A stretch of DNA of 64,000 bases from Streptomyces zingiberis (GCF_012034935.1 NZ_JAATEN010000001.1:124001-188000); one strand, 5' to 3'. Shown: positions 24,693 to 34,281, numbered from the stretch's first letter. Translations and numbers: made by a program. The notes: generated by a model from the sequence alone, not told the origin.

Positions 24693-25240
24693 GACGAGAT
24701 CCTCACCACACGTGTCGTCGGGTCGGGGGCCGGGGTCGGGGCCGGACGTGACCGGCGCGCGCCCCGGGCGCCGCCGCCGCTCCCGTGCGGCGGCGGGCTC
24801 GCGCTACGCGCCGTACCGACTGGGAGGTTCACCGCGCATCACGGCACCACCTCCCGCCCTTCCGCCGCCGGCGTTCCCGGCTCGCTTCCCGCTCCACCTC
24901 GGCCTCGCCGCACGGCACCCGGCCGCCGGCACCGGCGCTCCGCGCGGTCCCGCCGCGACCGGCCACCCGGGGGCGGTTCCGGCCGCTGCCCGCCACGGCG
25001 AGCGTTCCCCGGCGCGGGCCACCGTCGCGGCTCGTCCAACGAGGGCCGGCGCCCGGCTCGTGCGGCGCCCGGTGTCACCGGCCACCTCCGGCCCGTTCGG
25101 TCCACGGGGGCGGCTACCCCGTCCGGACCAGGACACACACCGGAGCGATCACAGCGGGCCGCGGGCACCGCCGCCCGCTGAAGCCCCGGCACCCTGCCGC
25201 CCCGCCACCCCGGCGTCCGCCGTCCCGCCGCGCCCGTCCC
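24693..25240. other. 548-base intergenic region, nothing recognised
   Basis: Very G/C-rich sequence between mgtE (start) and the TetR stop. Open frames on both strands are Arg/Pro/Ala-rich shadows without family resemblance. The mgtE promoter must lie here, but no clear boxes were found. Confidence 0.6.
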
Positions 25241-25822
25241 TCACTCCGGTGGCGTCCCTCCCAGCGCGCGCAGCCCCCGGTCGGCGAAGGTGATCAGCCA
25301 CTCGAAGCTCTCCTCGACGTCGGTGTTCCACCGGAAGCCGTTGCCCCCCTCCAGCGTGGCGAAGCCGTGGCAGAGGCTGCGCAGCACGCGGAGGGCGTGG
25401 TCCACGTCGGGCCCGGCGATCGCGTAGCCGCGCAGCGCCGCCATGAATCCGCCGAGCAGCCGCTCCGCCGCGACGGCCAGGGGATCCTCCGGACCGGACG
25501 GTTCCACGCCGATGGTCGCCGCGTACCGGCCGGGGTGAGCCAGGACGAAGGCCCGGAACGCGCGCGCCGCGGCCGCCAGGGCGTCGCGGCCGGCGATCCC
25601 CTGGACCGCGTGGCCGACGGCGTCGGCGGCCTCGTTCAGCGCGAGGGCCGCTATCCGCCGGTTGAGGTCGTCCTGGCCGGACACGTGCTTGTACAGGGAC
25701 GGGGTGCGCACGCCCACCCGCTCGGCCAGCGCGCCCATCGTCAGGCCGGCGAGGCCCCGTTCGTCGGCGAGGGCGGCCCCTGCCGCGACCACGGCCGCGC
25801 GGTCCAGGCCCGCCCTAGGCAC
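25241..25822 (-). CDS. TetR family transcriptional regulator
   Basis: 193 residues. The helix-turn-helix covers about residues 10-55 (TMGALAERVGVRTPSLYKHV), and the C-terminal domain resembles the TetR_C_33/WHG class. GTG 25822 overlaps the upstream hydrolase stop by eight bases; upstream extension of the frame lies inside the hydrolase gene and is a shadow. It is the second gene of an operon whose promoter region has two 15-bp palindromes, so it likely represses that operon. Confidence 0.9.
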   Translation of the reverse strand: MPRAGLDRAAVVAAGAALADERGLAGLTMGALAERVGVRTPSLYKHVSGQDDLNRRIAALALNEAADAVGHAVQGIAGRDALAAAARAFRAFVLAHPGRYAATIGVEPSGPEDPLAVAAERLLGGFMAALRGYAIAGPDVDHALRVLRSLCHGFATLEGGNGFRWNTDVEESFEWLITFADRGLRALGGTPPE

Positions 25823-26651
25823 GAGGGGCCTCCCGGCGGAGGAAGGGGAGCACGAGCGAGACCACCTCGCCGGGGAACTGGTCGTGCGGGTAGTGCCCCG
25901 CGCCCTCGATCGTCTCCAGCCGTCCGAGGCCGGGCGGCAGCGCCTCGACGATCGCCGCCCCCTCCGCACGCGGGTCGGCCCAGTCGGGGTCGAGCGTGCC
26001 CATCACGACGAGCACCGGGCAGCGGACGTTGCCGAGCTGGGCGCCCGCGTCGGCCGGGGAGACCCGGCCCATGCCCTGGAGCGCCTTCATCCGGCCCGGT
26101 TCGCGCAGCAGGGCGTCGACGCGGCCGAGCCGCTCCGCCCAGTCGTCCGGCCGAACGCCGGGGTAGGCCACGTCGAGGTACGAGCGCCAGAGCCGCACGC
26201 TGCCGAAGACCGCCGCGCCGAGCAGCCGCGCCATGCCCCGCCGGACCCGCCGCACCCGCAGGTCACCGAGGCGGACCGCCTGCTTGCGGGTGAACGGCGC
26301 CAGTTCGACGACCGCGGTGACCAGCGACGGTTCCTGAGCGGCCGCGATCGTGGCGGCGCCGCCGGAGATCGAGTGGCCGACGAGCACGGCCGGGCCGCCC
26401 AGATGGCGGATCACGGCGAGCAGGTCCCCGGCGATGGCGGTGCGGCTCCACTCCGCCCGGCCGGCGGAGGACTCGCCGCAACCGCGCAGGTCGACGGCGG
26501 CGACCCGGTAGCCCGCGGCCACCAGCGGCGGGATCACGGCGCGGTACGCGTGCCGGCTGTCCCCCATGCCGTGCGCGAGCACGACCAGCGGGCCGGATCC
26601 CGTCACCTCGTAGGCGATGGTGCCGTCGTCGACGGCGAGGAACTCGGTCAT
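25815..26651 (-). CDS. Alpha/beta hydrolase
   Basis: 278-residue serine hydrolase. The nucleophile is Ser94 in GHSISGG, the acid is the Asp of GTLDPDW at about 221, and the base is the His in GAGHYPHDQF. HGMGDSRHAYR forms the oxyanion region. The substrate is unknown. ATG 26651 has GGGAGG five bases upstream. A TetR gene overlaps its 3' end by eight bases, and two near-identical palindromes lie 18-52 bases upstream, suggesting an inducible detoxification operon. Confidence 0.93.
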   Translation of the reverse strand: MTEFLAVDDGTIAYEVTGSGPLVVLAHGMGDSRHAYRAVIPPLVAAGYRVAAVDLRGCGESSAGRAEWSRTAIAGDLLAVIRHLGGPAVLVGHSISGGAATIAAAQEPSLVTAVVELAPFTRKQAVRLGDLRVRRVRRGMARLLGAAVFGSVRLWRSYLDVAYPGVRPDDWAERLGRVDALLREPGRMKALQGMGRVSPADAGAQLGNVRCPVLVVMGTLDPDWADPRAEGAAIVEALPPGLGRLETIEGAGHYPHDQFPGEVVSLVLPFLRREAPRA

Positions 26652-26668
26652 GACGCCTCCCGGGCGTG

Positions 26669-26703
26669 GCTAATTTCGTTAGCTCAAAGCTAATGCTATT
26701 AGC
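26669..26703. promoter_or_regulatory. Twin 15-bp palindromic operators
   Basis: GCTAATTTCGTTAGC at 26669-26683 and GCTAATGCTATTAGC at 26689-26703 share GCTAA arms and lie 20 bp apart, two helical turns. They precede the hydrolase-TetR operon. AT-rich for this genome, so they probably overlap the promoter. Confidence 0.8.
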
Positions 26704-26772
26704 CATGCCCGTCAAGGACCGCCCGCCCCGGCCCCCGGCCATGGGCCTCCACCGACCGGATCCCGGCCGGTG

Positions 26773-28254
26773 TCAGCCGCCGAAGACGCCCGCGCCCGGG
26801 GTGAGGATGGCGGACGGGTCGTAGCGGCGCTTGGCGGCGCGGAAGGCCGGCCAGCGGTCGCCGTAGTGGGCGCGCCAGTCGCCGGGGGTGAAGGGGACCG
26901 AGCCGATCGGGTAGAGCGTCCCGCCGAAACGTTCCCTGGTGCGGGCGAAGAGGCGCACGTTGCGGGCGAGCATCTCCTCGGCGAACGCCGGGTCCGGGCC
27001 GGGGGCGGGGGAGACGGTGTTGATGTCGACGACGAACGCCCACGGCGAGCCGTCCCGCCGGGGCAGCCGGGGGAAGGGGCGGGTGGTGTGCGCCCGCCGC
27101 TGCGGGTAGATCAGCCCGGCGCCGAAGGCACCGATGTCGCGCGGGGTCAGCCTCGGCATGAGGTCGTGGAAGAAGTCCTCGACGGTGGAACCGGGCAGCC
27201 AGACGTCGAACCACGGTTTGACGTACTCGTCCCACCGCTCCGTTTCCCGGAGCGCGTCGATCGCCCGGTCGATCGAGAAGGCGTAGTCGAGATATCCGGC
27301 GTCCGCGATCTCCGGTTCGGCGGACAGCCCGGCGGCGATTCTCCCGTCGTCGGGCGGCGCCCCGGCGTCGTGGAAGACCGTTGCGTGGATTGTGTAGGTC
27401 GGCGCGGTGCCGGGGGCCACGAATTCCGCGTAGATGTGATCGATTCCGGGGCGCTCGACGAGCGTGCGGAAATCCCGGAAGAAAGCGGCGGTGCCGGTGT
27501 ACCCGAAGGCGTAGGTGCGGGTCTCCTCCCGGGCGGGGACGAGGTCCACGACCGCCTTGGTGATGACGCCGCACTGGCCGAGTCCGCCGAGCACCGCCTC
27601 GAACAGGTCGCTCCGGCGGTGGCGGGAGCAGCGCTCCACGGCGCCGGTGCCCGTGACCACCTCGAGTGCCCGGACGTGATCGACCTGCAGTCCGGTGTGG
27701 AGGCCGCCGACCAGGCCGCCGATACCGCCCACGGACAGCGTGCCGCCCACGGAGAGACCGGTGTACCCGGTGAGGACCGGCGGGGTCAGCCGCGGCGACC
27801 GGGCGTACGCGGCCTCGGTCAGGTCCATCCAGCGGATTCCGGCGTCGACCTCGGCGGTGCGCGGGCCGAGCGCGTGGACGCGGTCGAGGTGGCGCATCTC
27901 GATGAGCAGGCCGGCGGAGAGGCCCTGGCCGTAGGTGGTGTGCGCCTGGCCGCGGGGCGCGACCGCGATGCCGTGCGCCCGGCAGAACCGGATCATCTTG
28001 GCGATGTCGGCCACCGAGGCGGGGCGCAGCACGGCGCGGGGAGCGCGGCGGACGATGTTGCCCAGATCGGTGGTGACGGCCTGCCGGGACACCGCGTCGA
28101 GCAGGAGTTCGCCGTCCAGCGCGGGCGCGGCGGCGAACGACGGGCGGCCCGCGGCTGCGGCCTCCGTGACCCAGCCGCGCCCGGAGGGGTCGAACCCCAC
28201 CACCACGGCGGCACCGGCCGCGGAAACGCCGAGGAATTGACGGCGGCCGATCAT
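26773..28254 (-). CDS. FAD-linked oxidase, Tat-exported (cytokinin-dehydrogenase-like)
   Basis: 493 residues. The N-terminus MIGRRQFLGVSAAGAAVVVG is a twin-arginine signal, so the enzyme works outside the cytoplasm. The PCMH-type FAD-binding domain spans about 60-240, with APRGQAHTTYGQG (His in the covalent-FAD position) and GGTLSVGGIGGLVGGLHTG. The C-terminal substrate domain ends YDPSAILTPGAGVF, the closing motif of plant-type cytokinin dehydrogenases. Substrate assignment is tentative. The frame is open further upstream, but the ATG at 28254 gives the signal peptide. Confidence 0.88.
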   Translation of the reverse strand: MIGRRQFLGVSAAGAAVVVGFDPSGRGWVTEAAAAGRPSFAAAPALDGELLLDAVSRQAVTTDLGNIVRRAPRAVLRPASVADIAKMIRFCRAHGIAVAPRGQAHTTYGQGLSAGLLIEMRHLDRVHALGPRTAEVDAGIRWMDLTEAAYARSPRLTPPVLTGYTGLSVGGTLSVGGIGGLVGGLHTGLQVDHVRALEVVTGTGAVERCSRHRRSDLFEAVLGGLGQCGVITKAVVDLVPAREETRTYAFGYTGTAAFFRDFRTLVERPGIDHIYAEFVAPGTAPTYTIHATVFHDAGAPPDDGRIAAGLSAEPEIADAGYLDYAFSIDRAIDALRETERWDEYVKPWFDVWLPGSTVEDFFHDLMPRLTPRDIGAFGAGLIYPQRRAHTTRPFPRLPRRDGSPWAFVVDINTVSPAPGPDPAFAEEMLARNVRLFARTRERFGGTLYPIGSVPFTPGDWRAHYGDRWPAFRAAKRRYDPSAILTPGAGVFGG

Positions 28255-28698
28255 GTCGTCCCCCGGCGGGTCTCCCGGGCGGCGAAAAACCGGCGGGTGG
28301 CGCCGTTCCGGGAAATCCGGTGGACATCGTTCCCCGAATTTCCGGGAAGAGGGAGCGGTTCGGTGGGGAGCGGTCCGGGCATGGCGAACTCCTTTCGGAC
28401 CGTCGCTGAGGCATCAGGACCGTCGCTGAGACGTTTTCACCAATGCGTCGCACCTTAGCCAGGCCGGAACACCGGGCACCATCAGACGTTTCTCAAGTTA
28501 CTGTCAGAGATCGTCAATTCGGCCCGGCCGGCACCGGCCGCCCCGGATTCCGGCCCGGCCGCCGCGGACTCCGGTGCGCGGCCTCCCGGCTGCTGCCCCG
28601 GGCTCGGGCCCGGCAGCCCACGCGCGGCGGCGCGCACACACCCCCAGGGCGCGGCAGCACCCCGGCGCGCGCCGGTCCCGTCAGCCCGGCGGCCCGGC
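28255..28698. other. 444-base intergenic region
   Basis: Lies between the FAD oxidase start and the antiporter stop (both minus). It holds the oxidase promoter by position and a short direct repeat GGACCGTCGCTGAG near 28397-28435. No gene recognised. Confidence 0.6.
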
Positions 28699-30240
28699 TC
28701 AGGTCCGTGCCGGGTGGTCCGGCGCGGTGCCGGCCGGGGTGGTGGCGGGGTCGCCGGTCTCGCCGAGCCAGCGGGCCAGCCGGCCGTGGCGGCCCACGGC
28801 CCGCAGCCGGCGCTCCGCGGCCTCACGGACGTCCGGGGTGGTGACCAGCAGCAGTTCGTCGCCGGCCCGCAGCACCGTCTCCCGCTGTGGCATCACCGTG
28901 GTGGAGTCGCGGACGATCAGTGTCACGACCGTCGGCGGCGGCAGCCGCAGCTCGAAGACGGCGACGCCCTGCAGCCGGGAGCCCGCGGGGACGGTGAGGG
29001 TGAGCAGGTCGGCGTCGAGGACGTCCAGGGGCGCGGTCTCCACCTGGACCTCGTTCAGTGCGCCCGGCCGGATCAGCCCCAGCCGGCGCGCGAAGGCGGG
29101 CAGGCTCGGCCCCTGGACCAGGGTGAAGATGACGACCAGCACGAAGACGATGTTCAGCAGGGACCGGGCCCCCTCCACTCCCCCGACGATCGGGAAGGTG
29201 GCCAGGACGATCGGCACCGCGCCGCGCAAGCCCGCCCAGGAGACGAAGGTCTTCTCACGCCAGGGCATCCGGAAGGGCAGCAGGCAGCCGAAGACCGAGA
29301 TCGGCCGGGCGACGAGCAGCAGCACCAGCCCCACCACGACGGCCGGCAGCACCGCCGAGGAGAGCTCGCTGGGGTTCACCAGCAGGCCCAGCATGACGAA
29401 GAGGCCGATCTGCGCCAGCCAGCCGGCTCCCTCGGCGAAGGAGCGGGTGGCGGCGCGGTGCGGCAGCTTGGCGTTGCCGAGCACCAGTCCGCCCAGGTAG
29501 GCGGCGATGATGCCGCTGGCGTTCACGGCCCCCGCCGCGGCGAAGGCGATGATCCCGAACGCGACGGTCGCCAGGGGGTACAGGCCGGAGGCGGGGAGCG
29601 CGATCCGGCGCAGCCCGAAGACGCCGATCCACCCGATGGCGAGCCCCAGCGCGCCGCCCACCACGAGCTGGTACACGACGTTCCCGAGGACGAACGCGGG
29701 CCCCGGCAGGTCCGCGGCGGCCGTGCTGAAGACCAGCACCAGGATGATCGTCGGCGCGTCGTTGAAGCCGGACTCCGCCTCCAGCAGCCCGGAGACCTTC
29801 TGCGGCAGCGGCAGGGAGCGCAGCACCGAGAACACGGCGGCCGCGTCGGTCGAGGAGACGATCGCGCCCAGCAGCAGCGCCAGGTGCCAGTCCATGCCCA
29901 GCAGGAAGTGCGCGCCGGCGGCCGTGACCACCACGGACACCGCCACCCCGGCGGTGGCCAGTACCCCCGCCGGCAGCAGCAGCCGGCGGACGCCCTGCCA
30001 CTGCGTGGTCAGCCCGCCCTCGACGAGGATCACCGCGAGCGCCGCCGTGCCCAGGGACTGCGCCAGCGCCGCGTCGTCGAACTTCAGCCCGATCACGTCC
30101 TCGCCGAGCAGCACCCCGACGGCGAGGAAGAGCAGCAGACTGGGAAGGCCGATGCGGTGGGCCGTACGGGCGGCCATGATGCTGGCCAGCAGGACGGTGC
30201 CGCCGATCAGCAGGGCGGTGTACAGGTCTTGCAGGGTCAT
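28699..30240 (-). CDS. Potassium/proton antiporter, CPA1 NhaP2 type
   Basis: 513 residues. A Na+/H+-exchanger-like domain with about 12-13 helices fills residues 1-390, with the acidic ion-binding segment SGFNDAPTIILVLVF and GLLLG/GIIAAYLGGLVLGN motifs. A cytoplasmic TrkA-C regulatory domain at about 410-485 (VPAGSRLQGVAVFELRLPP) matches the NhaP2/CvrA subgroup, which exports K+ for H+. ATG start at 30240. It stands alone; no regulator is linked. Confidence 0.92.
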   Translation of the reverse strand: MTLQDLYTALLIGGTVLLASIMAARTAHRIGLPSLLLFLAVGVLLGEDVIGLKFDDAALAQSLGTAALAVILVEGGLTTQWQGVRRLLLPAGVLATAGVAVSVVVTAAGAHFLLGMDWHLALLLGAIVSSTDAAAVFSVLRSLPLPQKVSGLLEAESGFNDAPTIILVLVFSTAAADLPGPAFVLGNVVYQLVVGGALGLAIGWIGVFGLRRIALPASGLYPLATVAFGIIAFAAAGAVNASGIIAAYLGGLVLGNAKLPHRAATRSFAEGAGWLAQIGLFVMLGLLVNPSELSSAVLPAVVVGLVLLLVARPISVFGCLLPFRMPWREKTFVSWAGLRGAVPIVLATFPIVGGVEGARSLLNIVFVLVVIFTLVQGPSLPAFARRLGLIRPGALNEVQVETAPLDVLDADLLTLTVPAGSRLQGVAVFELRLPPPTVVTLIVRDSTTVMPQRETVLRAGDELLLVTTPDVREAAERRLRAVGRHGRLARWLGETGDPATTPAGTAPDHPART

Positions 30241-30453
30241 CGGGCCGCCTCCGGGTCCGGCCCCGGCACGTGGAGCGGGCGCGGGTCGCGGACACCACGG
30301 TAGGACGGCGCGGGCGCGGGGCGCGGACCCGGGGGCGGCGCGCCGGTGAGGCCGGGGGGGCCGGTGTGAACCGTGCGGCCCGCGTGACCGTCCGGCTGCC
30401 GCGGGGGACCCACCCGGGCAGCCGTCACCATCCGGCCCGGCCCGGGACGCCCC

Positions 30454-30495
30454 GCACCGGCCTCAGGAGGTCTCGCACCGGCCTCAGGAGGTCTC
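30454..30495. repeat. 21-bp perfect tandem duplication
   Basis: A 21-base unit beginning GCACCGGCCTCAGG occurs twice head to tail (30454-30474, 30475-30495). The second copy contains the stop codon of the small membrane protein gene at 30484. Confidence 0.9.
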
Positions 30496-30792
30496 GAAGA
30501 AGTGCGCCGCGACCCCCACCAGCACCAGCCCCGCCGCGATGAGCAGGCCGTCCTCCATGATGATCCCGGCGGACAGGGCCGGCATGGCGCAGAGCAGCAG
30601 CCCCCACGCGACCCGGCGGCGGCGTTCGGGCCTCCGGTGCGGGCACGCCCCGGCGCCCCGCCCCGCGCAGACCGCGCAGAACCGCCCGGCGGCCAGCATG
30701 CGCGGGCACCGGGCCACCTCCGCGCCGGTACGGGGACCGGGGTCCGGCCGGTCACCGCGGAACTCGGGTGATCCCTGGTCGAACCGGTCCAT
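30484..30792 (-). CDS. Small Cys-rich membrane protein (hypothetical)
   Basis: 102 residues, not recognised. The N-terminal half is acidic and Gly/Pro-rich (MDRFDQGSPEFRGDRPDPG). A Cys cluster follows, CPRMLAAGRFCAVC then CPHRRPERRRR, which could bind zinc. The C-terminal half is a hydrophobic helical hairpin (VAWGLLLCAMPALSAGIIM and GLLIAAGLVLVGVAAHFF). ATG 30792 has an excellent GGAGGAG upstream. It is divergent from the two-component system, with no operon partner. Confidence 0.7.
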   Translation of the reverse strand: MDRFDQGSPEFRGDRPDPGPRTGAEVARCPRMLAAGRFCAVCAGRGAGACPHRRPERRRRVAWGLLLCAMPALSAGIIMEDGLLIAAGLVLVGVAAHFFETS

Positions 30793-31267
30793 CGCTCCTC
30801 CTCCGCCGGCCCACTCGCCGTGCGCCGGCTCGGCCGCCGGTGGGCGGCCGTTCTCGTCCCGCGGGTCACGGATCCCTCCCTGTCGCCGGTCCGGCCCGGG
30901 CCGGCCGGTGCCGTCGACCGCTGCCGTGGGGCGGTCCGGGGCCGTGCCCGGGACCGCGCCGGCGGTGTGGTGGGGCGCGTACGGCCGGCGGTGTGTCCGT
31001 GCCGCCCCGCACCCGGCCCGTCCGGCCCGGGTCCGTGATCCCGCGTCGTCCCCTCCCATGATCACCGCCCCGGGCCCCCCTGACCATCGGGTCCACCACC
31101 CATACGGCGGGGGCCCGGACCTGTAGACGCGGACCTCCCCCACCGGGCACTCCGTCCGGAATGGGTGCCGTCCCCGATGGACAACGGGGCCGCCGCACCG
31201 ACACCCTTGCTGGTGACGGAGAGCGCCGGGGCCCGGGCCGGCGGAGGAGAGCAAGGACAGCCAGCCC
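30793..31267. other. 475-base divergent intergenic region
   Basis: Lies between the small Cys-rich protein and the histidine kinase. Promoters for both must be here, but no boxes stand out. No gene or repeat recognised. Confidence 0.6.
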
Positions 31268-32260
31268 ATGACGAGCACCGACGACGCGGCTCCCATCGAG
31301 ACGCACCGGATGCCGCTCTTCTGGCGGGTCTTCCTCATGAACGCCGCGGTGCTGATCGCGGCGACGGCGCTGCTGCTGCTCGGGCCGGTCACGGTCTCCA
31401 CCCCGGTGCTGCTCACGGAGGCCGCGGTGCTGGCCGTCGGGCTGGCCGTCCTGCTCGTCGCCAACGCGGCACTGCTCCGGTTCGGACTGGCGCCGCTCAG
31501 CCGGCTGGCCCGCACCATGGCCACCATCGACCTGCTGCGGCCCGGCCCCCGCCCCTCGGCGAAGGGCCACGGCGAGATCGCGGAACTCGTCCGCGCCTTC
31601 AACAGCATGCTCGACCGGCTGGAGGCCGAACGCGCCGCCTCCACCGGGCGGGCCCTCTCCGCGCAGGAGGCCGAGCGCCGGCGGGTCGCCCAGGAACTCC
31701 ACGACGAGGTCGGGCAGACGCTCACCGCCGTGCTCCTGGAGCTCAAGGGGGTCGCCGACCGCGCCCCCGGCCCGGTGCGCGAGGAGCTGCGCCAGGTGCA
31801 GGAGACCACCCGCACGGGCCTGGACGAGATCCGCCGCATCGCCCGGCGGCTCCGCCCCGGCGTGCTGGAGGAACTCGGTCTGGTGAGCGCGTTGAAGGCG
31901 CTGGCGGGGGAGTTCTCCGGCCCGGTGCTCACCGTCCGCCACCGGCTCGACCCGAAGCTGCCGTCCCTGGACCGGGAGGCGGAACTCGTCCTCTACCGGG
32001 TGGCCCAGGAGAGCCTGACCAACACCGTCCGCCACGCGCGCGCCCGCCACGCCGACATCGAACTGCGGCGGGTCGCAACCGGGGTGCTGCTGGCCGTCCG
32101 GGACGACGGCCGCGGCACCGGCGGGGCGCCGGAGGGGGCCGGCATCCGCGGGATGCGCGAGCGGGCCCTGCTCATCGGCGCCGCCCTCGCCATCGGCCCC
32201 GGACCGGACGGCGGTACCGAGGTGTGTCTGACCGTGCCCGTGCCCCAGGGGAGCCCATGA
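31268..32260 (+). CDS. Sensor histidine kinase (NarL-type, HisKA_3)
   Basis: 330 residues. Two N-terminal membrane helices (VFLMNAAVLIAATALLLLG and AVLAVGLAVLLVANAALL) with almost no outside loop are followed by a HAMP-like linker. The HisKA_3 dimerisation domain has phospho-acceptor His145 in RRVAQELHDEVGQTL. The ATPase domain carries the N-box AQESLTNTVRHA and the G-box DDGRGTGGAPEGAGIRGMRER. The short sensor suggests detection within the membrane. Its stop overlaps the response regulator ATG (ATGA), so the two are co-translated. Confidence 0.94.
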   Translation: MTSTDDAAPIETHRMPLFWRVFLMNAAVLIAATALLLLGPVTVSTPVLLTEAAVLAVGLAVLLVANAALLRFGLAPLSRLARTMATIDLLRPGPRPSAKGHGEIAELVRAFNSMLDRLEAERAASTGRALSAQEAERRRVAQELHDEVGQTLTAVLLELKGVADRAPGPVREELRQVQETTRTGLDEIRRIARRLRPGVLEELGLVSALKALAGEFSGPVLTVRHRLDPKLPSLDREAELVLYRVAQESLTNTVRHARARHADIELRRVATGVLLAVRDDGRGTGGAPEGAGIRGMRERALLIGAALAIGPGPDGGTEVCLTVPVPQGSP

Positions 32261-32922
32261 CCACGACCGAGACGCCCGTGACCCGCATCCTGCTGGCGGA
32301 CGACCACGCCCTGGTCCGGCGGGGGGTCCGGCTCATCCTGGACTGCGAGCCGGACCTGACCGTCGTCGCGGAGGCCGGTGACGGGGCCGAGGCCGTCGCC
32401 CTGGCCCGCGCCGAGCGGCCGGACCTGGCGATCCTGGACGTCGCCATGCCCCGGCTGACGGGCCTGCAGGCCGCCCGGGAACTCTCCCGCTCCCTGCCGG
32501 GCCTGCGCATCCTCGTCCTCACCATGTACGACAACGAGCAGTACTTCTTCGAGGCGCTGGCCGCGGGGGCGTCCGGCTACGTGCTGAAGTCCGTCGCCGA
32601 CCGCGATCTGGTGGAGGCGTGCCGGGCCGCCATGCGCGGCGAGCCGTTCCTCTACCCCGGGGCGGTCAACGCGCTGATCCGCAACTACCTCGAACGGAAC
32701 CGGCAGGGGGAGAACCTGCCCGCCCGGGCCATCACGGACCGCGAGGAGGAGGTCCTGAAGCTGGTCGCGGAGGGGCACACCTCGCGGGAGATCGCGGACA
32801 TGCTCGTCATCAGCGTCAAGACCGTGGAGCGCCACCGTGCGAACCTGCTCCAGAAGCTGGGCCTGCGCGACCGCCTCGAACTCACCCGGTACGCGATCCG
32901 GGCGGGGCTGATCGAACCGTAG
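32257..32922 (+). CDS. Response regulator, NarL/FixJ family (REC plus LuxR HTH)
   Basis: 221 residues. The receiver domain spans about 8-125 with acidic pocket D15/D16, phospho-acceptor Asp61 (LAILDVAMP) and a C-terminal Lys in GYVLKSVADRD. The LuxR-type helix-turn-helix is at about 155-215 (ITDREEEVLKLVAEGHTSRE, ISVKTVERHRANLLQKLGL). Partner of the upstream kinase with a 4-base overlap. A terminator follows 76 bases downstream. Target genes are not evident nearby. Confidence 0.95.
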   Translation: MTTTETPVTRILLADDHALVRRGVRLILDCEPDLTVVAEAGDGAEAVALARAERPDLAILDVAMPRLTGLQAARELSRSLPGLRILVLTMYDNEQYFFEALAAGASGYVLKSVADRDLVEACRAAMRGEPFLYPGAVNALIRNYLERNRQGENLPARAITDREEEVLKLVAEGHTSREIADMLVISVKTVERHRANLLQKLGLRDRLELTRYAIRAGLIEP

Positions 32923-32997
32923 GGGGCGGGGCGGGCCCCGGCGATGCGCCGGCCGCGACCGGCGGCGTCGCCCGCGGCCTGGCGGGAGGCACGGCGC

Positions 32998-33027
32998 ACG
33001 GGGAACCGGGTCGGCCCGGTTCCCCGT
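32998..33027. terminator. Bidirectional terminator, 13-bp stem
   Basis: ACGGGGAACCGGG at 32998-33010 pairs perfectly with 33015-33027 around TCGG. It separates the response regulator from the convergent MTH1187-family gene. Confidence 0.88.
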
Positions 33028-33055
33028 CCCGCCGGCCGGGCCGCTCCCCGCGGGG

Positions 33056-33352
33056 TCAGCTCTCCGCGAGCAGGCGTTCGACGCGCTCGACCTTGGACGT
33101 CAGGCCGTCGGTGACGCCCTCGCGGATGTCCGCCTTGAGCACGACGCTGACGCGTCCCGCGCGGGCCCGCACGGCGTCCACGGCGCGCTTGACGACGTCC
33201 ATCACCTCGTCCCACTCGCCCTCGATGCTGGTGAACATCGCGTCCGTGCGGTGCGGCAGCCCGCTCTCCCGTACGACGCGCACGGCCTCGGCGACCTCCT
33301 CACCCACGTCCTCCCCGGAACCGATCGGGGTCACCGAGAACGCGACGATCAT
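33056..33352 (-). CDS. Thiamine-binding protein, MTH1187/YkoF-like family
   Basis: 98-residue ferredoxin-fold protein of the MTH1187 (DUF77) family, small tetrameric proteins implicated in thiamine binding. It has the family features [36 protein letters not shown] and a terminal RVERLL. ATG 33352 is favoured over GTG 33361 because GGGAG lies eight bases before the ATG but overlaps the GTG. No linked thiamine genes are present. Confidence 0.87.
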   Translation of the reverse strand: MIVAFSVTPIGSGEDVGEEVAEAVRVVRESGLPHRTDAMFTSIEGEWDEVMDVVKRAVDAVRARAGRVSVVLKADIREGVTDGLTSKVERVERLLAES

Positions 33353-33510
33353 GTGGATCACTCCCTGGTGTCGTTCGGGCTGCCGCCCGTCTGCTCGGGC
33401 GCTGGTCCACCCCCATGATCCCGCGCGCCGCCCCCGGGCGGCGGGCCGCCGGGCCGGGGGCCGCCCGGCACGCCGGGGAACGCGCCCGGGGAACGCGCCC
33501 CCGGAGCACC

Positions 33511-34281
33511 TCAGACGCGGGTGGCGCGCAGGGTGTAGAGGAGCGGGACGCGGATCGGCCCGGCGGGACGCCGCGGCGACGGGCTGCGGGGCTCCAGGGA
33601 GCCGAAGCGCCGGAAGCGGGTGATGTCGTGCTCCCGCAGGAGGTCGACGCGGAGGCCCGTCGCGGCGACGGCGGTGACCACCTCGCCCAGGGGGTGCCGG
33701 ATGGCCTGGGTGTCGAAGTCGGGGTGGACGTCCGGCCCTTGCTCGTGCTCGTAACGGTCGCGGGCGAAGTGGTCGCGGACTATGCGCGCGCCCGTCTCGT
33801 CGTCGAGGACACCGGTGAGCGGGTGGAACTCGGTCAGGTGGAGGATGCCGCCGGGAGCCACCAGGGAGGCGGCGGTCTCGGCCCAGCGGCGCAGGTCGGG
33901 GAGGCGGGAGAGGGTGCCGGCCCCGGTGTGCACGATGTCGTACGCGGGATCCGGGACGGCCTGGGCGGCGTCGTAGAGCGGCGCGGTGACGAAAGCGGCG
34001 CGGTCCGGGCCGAGGCCCAGGTCCGCGGCGAGTTCCCGGGCCGCCTCCACCGCGGCCTCGGAGCTGTCGAGGCCGACGACGTGCCGCGCGCCGTGCCGCG
34101 CCCAGGAGAGGGTGTCCAGACCGCTGCGGCAGCGCAGGTGCAGCAGGGTGCGGCCGGTGACGTCACCGGCGCCGGAGACCTCGATCTCCCGGATGGTGTC
34201 CTGCCCGTACCGGAAGGTGTCGAGGTCGCCGGAGTCCTCCGGTTCGGGCCAGTCGTCGGACGGAGCGGGTCTCGCATGCAT
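33511..34281 (-). CDS. Class I SAM-dependent methyltransferase
   Basis: 256 residues with a Rossmann methyltransferase core: motif I is [17 protein letters not shown] (replacing the usual LDLGCGxG), then the acidic loop [35 protein letters not shown] and [15 protein letters not shown]. The altered motif I is usual in a subset of actinobacterial SAM-methyltransferases. The substrate is unknown. The ATG at 34281 has a poor ribosome-binding site, and the longer frame upstream is a shadow of the divergent peptidase gene. Confidence 0.85.
   Translation of the reverse strand: MHARPAPSDDWPEPEDSGDLDTFRYGQDTIREIEVSGAGDVTGRTLLHLRCRSGLDTLSWARHGARHVVGLDSSEAAVEAARELAADLGLGPDRAAFVTAPLYDAAQAVPDPAYDIVHTGAGTLSRLPDLRRWAETAASLVAPGGILHLTEFHPLTGVLDDETGARIVRDHFARDRYEHEQGPDVHPDFDTQAIRHPLGEVVTAVAATGLRVDLLREHDITRFRRFGSLEPRSPSPRRPAGPIRVPLLYTLRATRV

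Noticed and set aside
24693..25240. Possible Mg2+ riboswitch upstream of mgtE
   Set aside because: No M-box-like conserved elements or convincing leader and terminator structure could be found.
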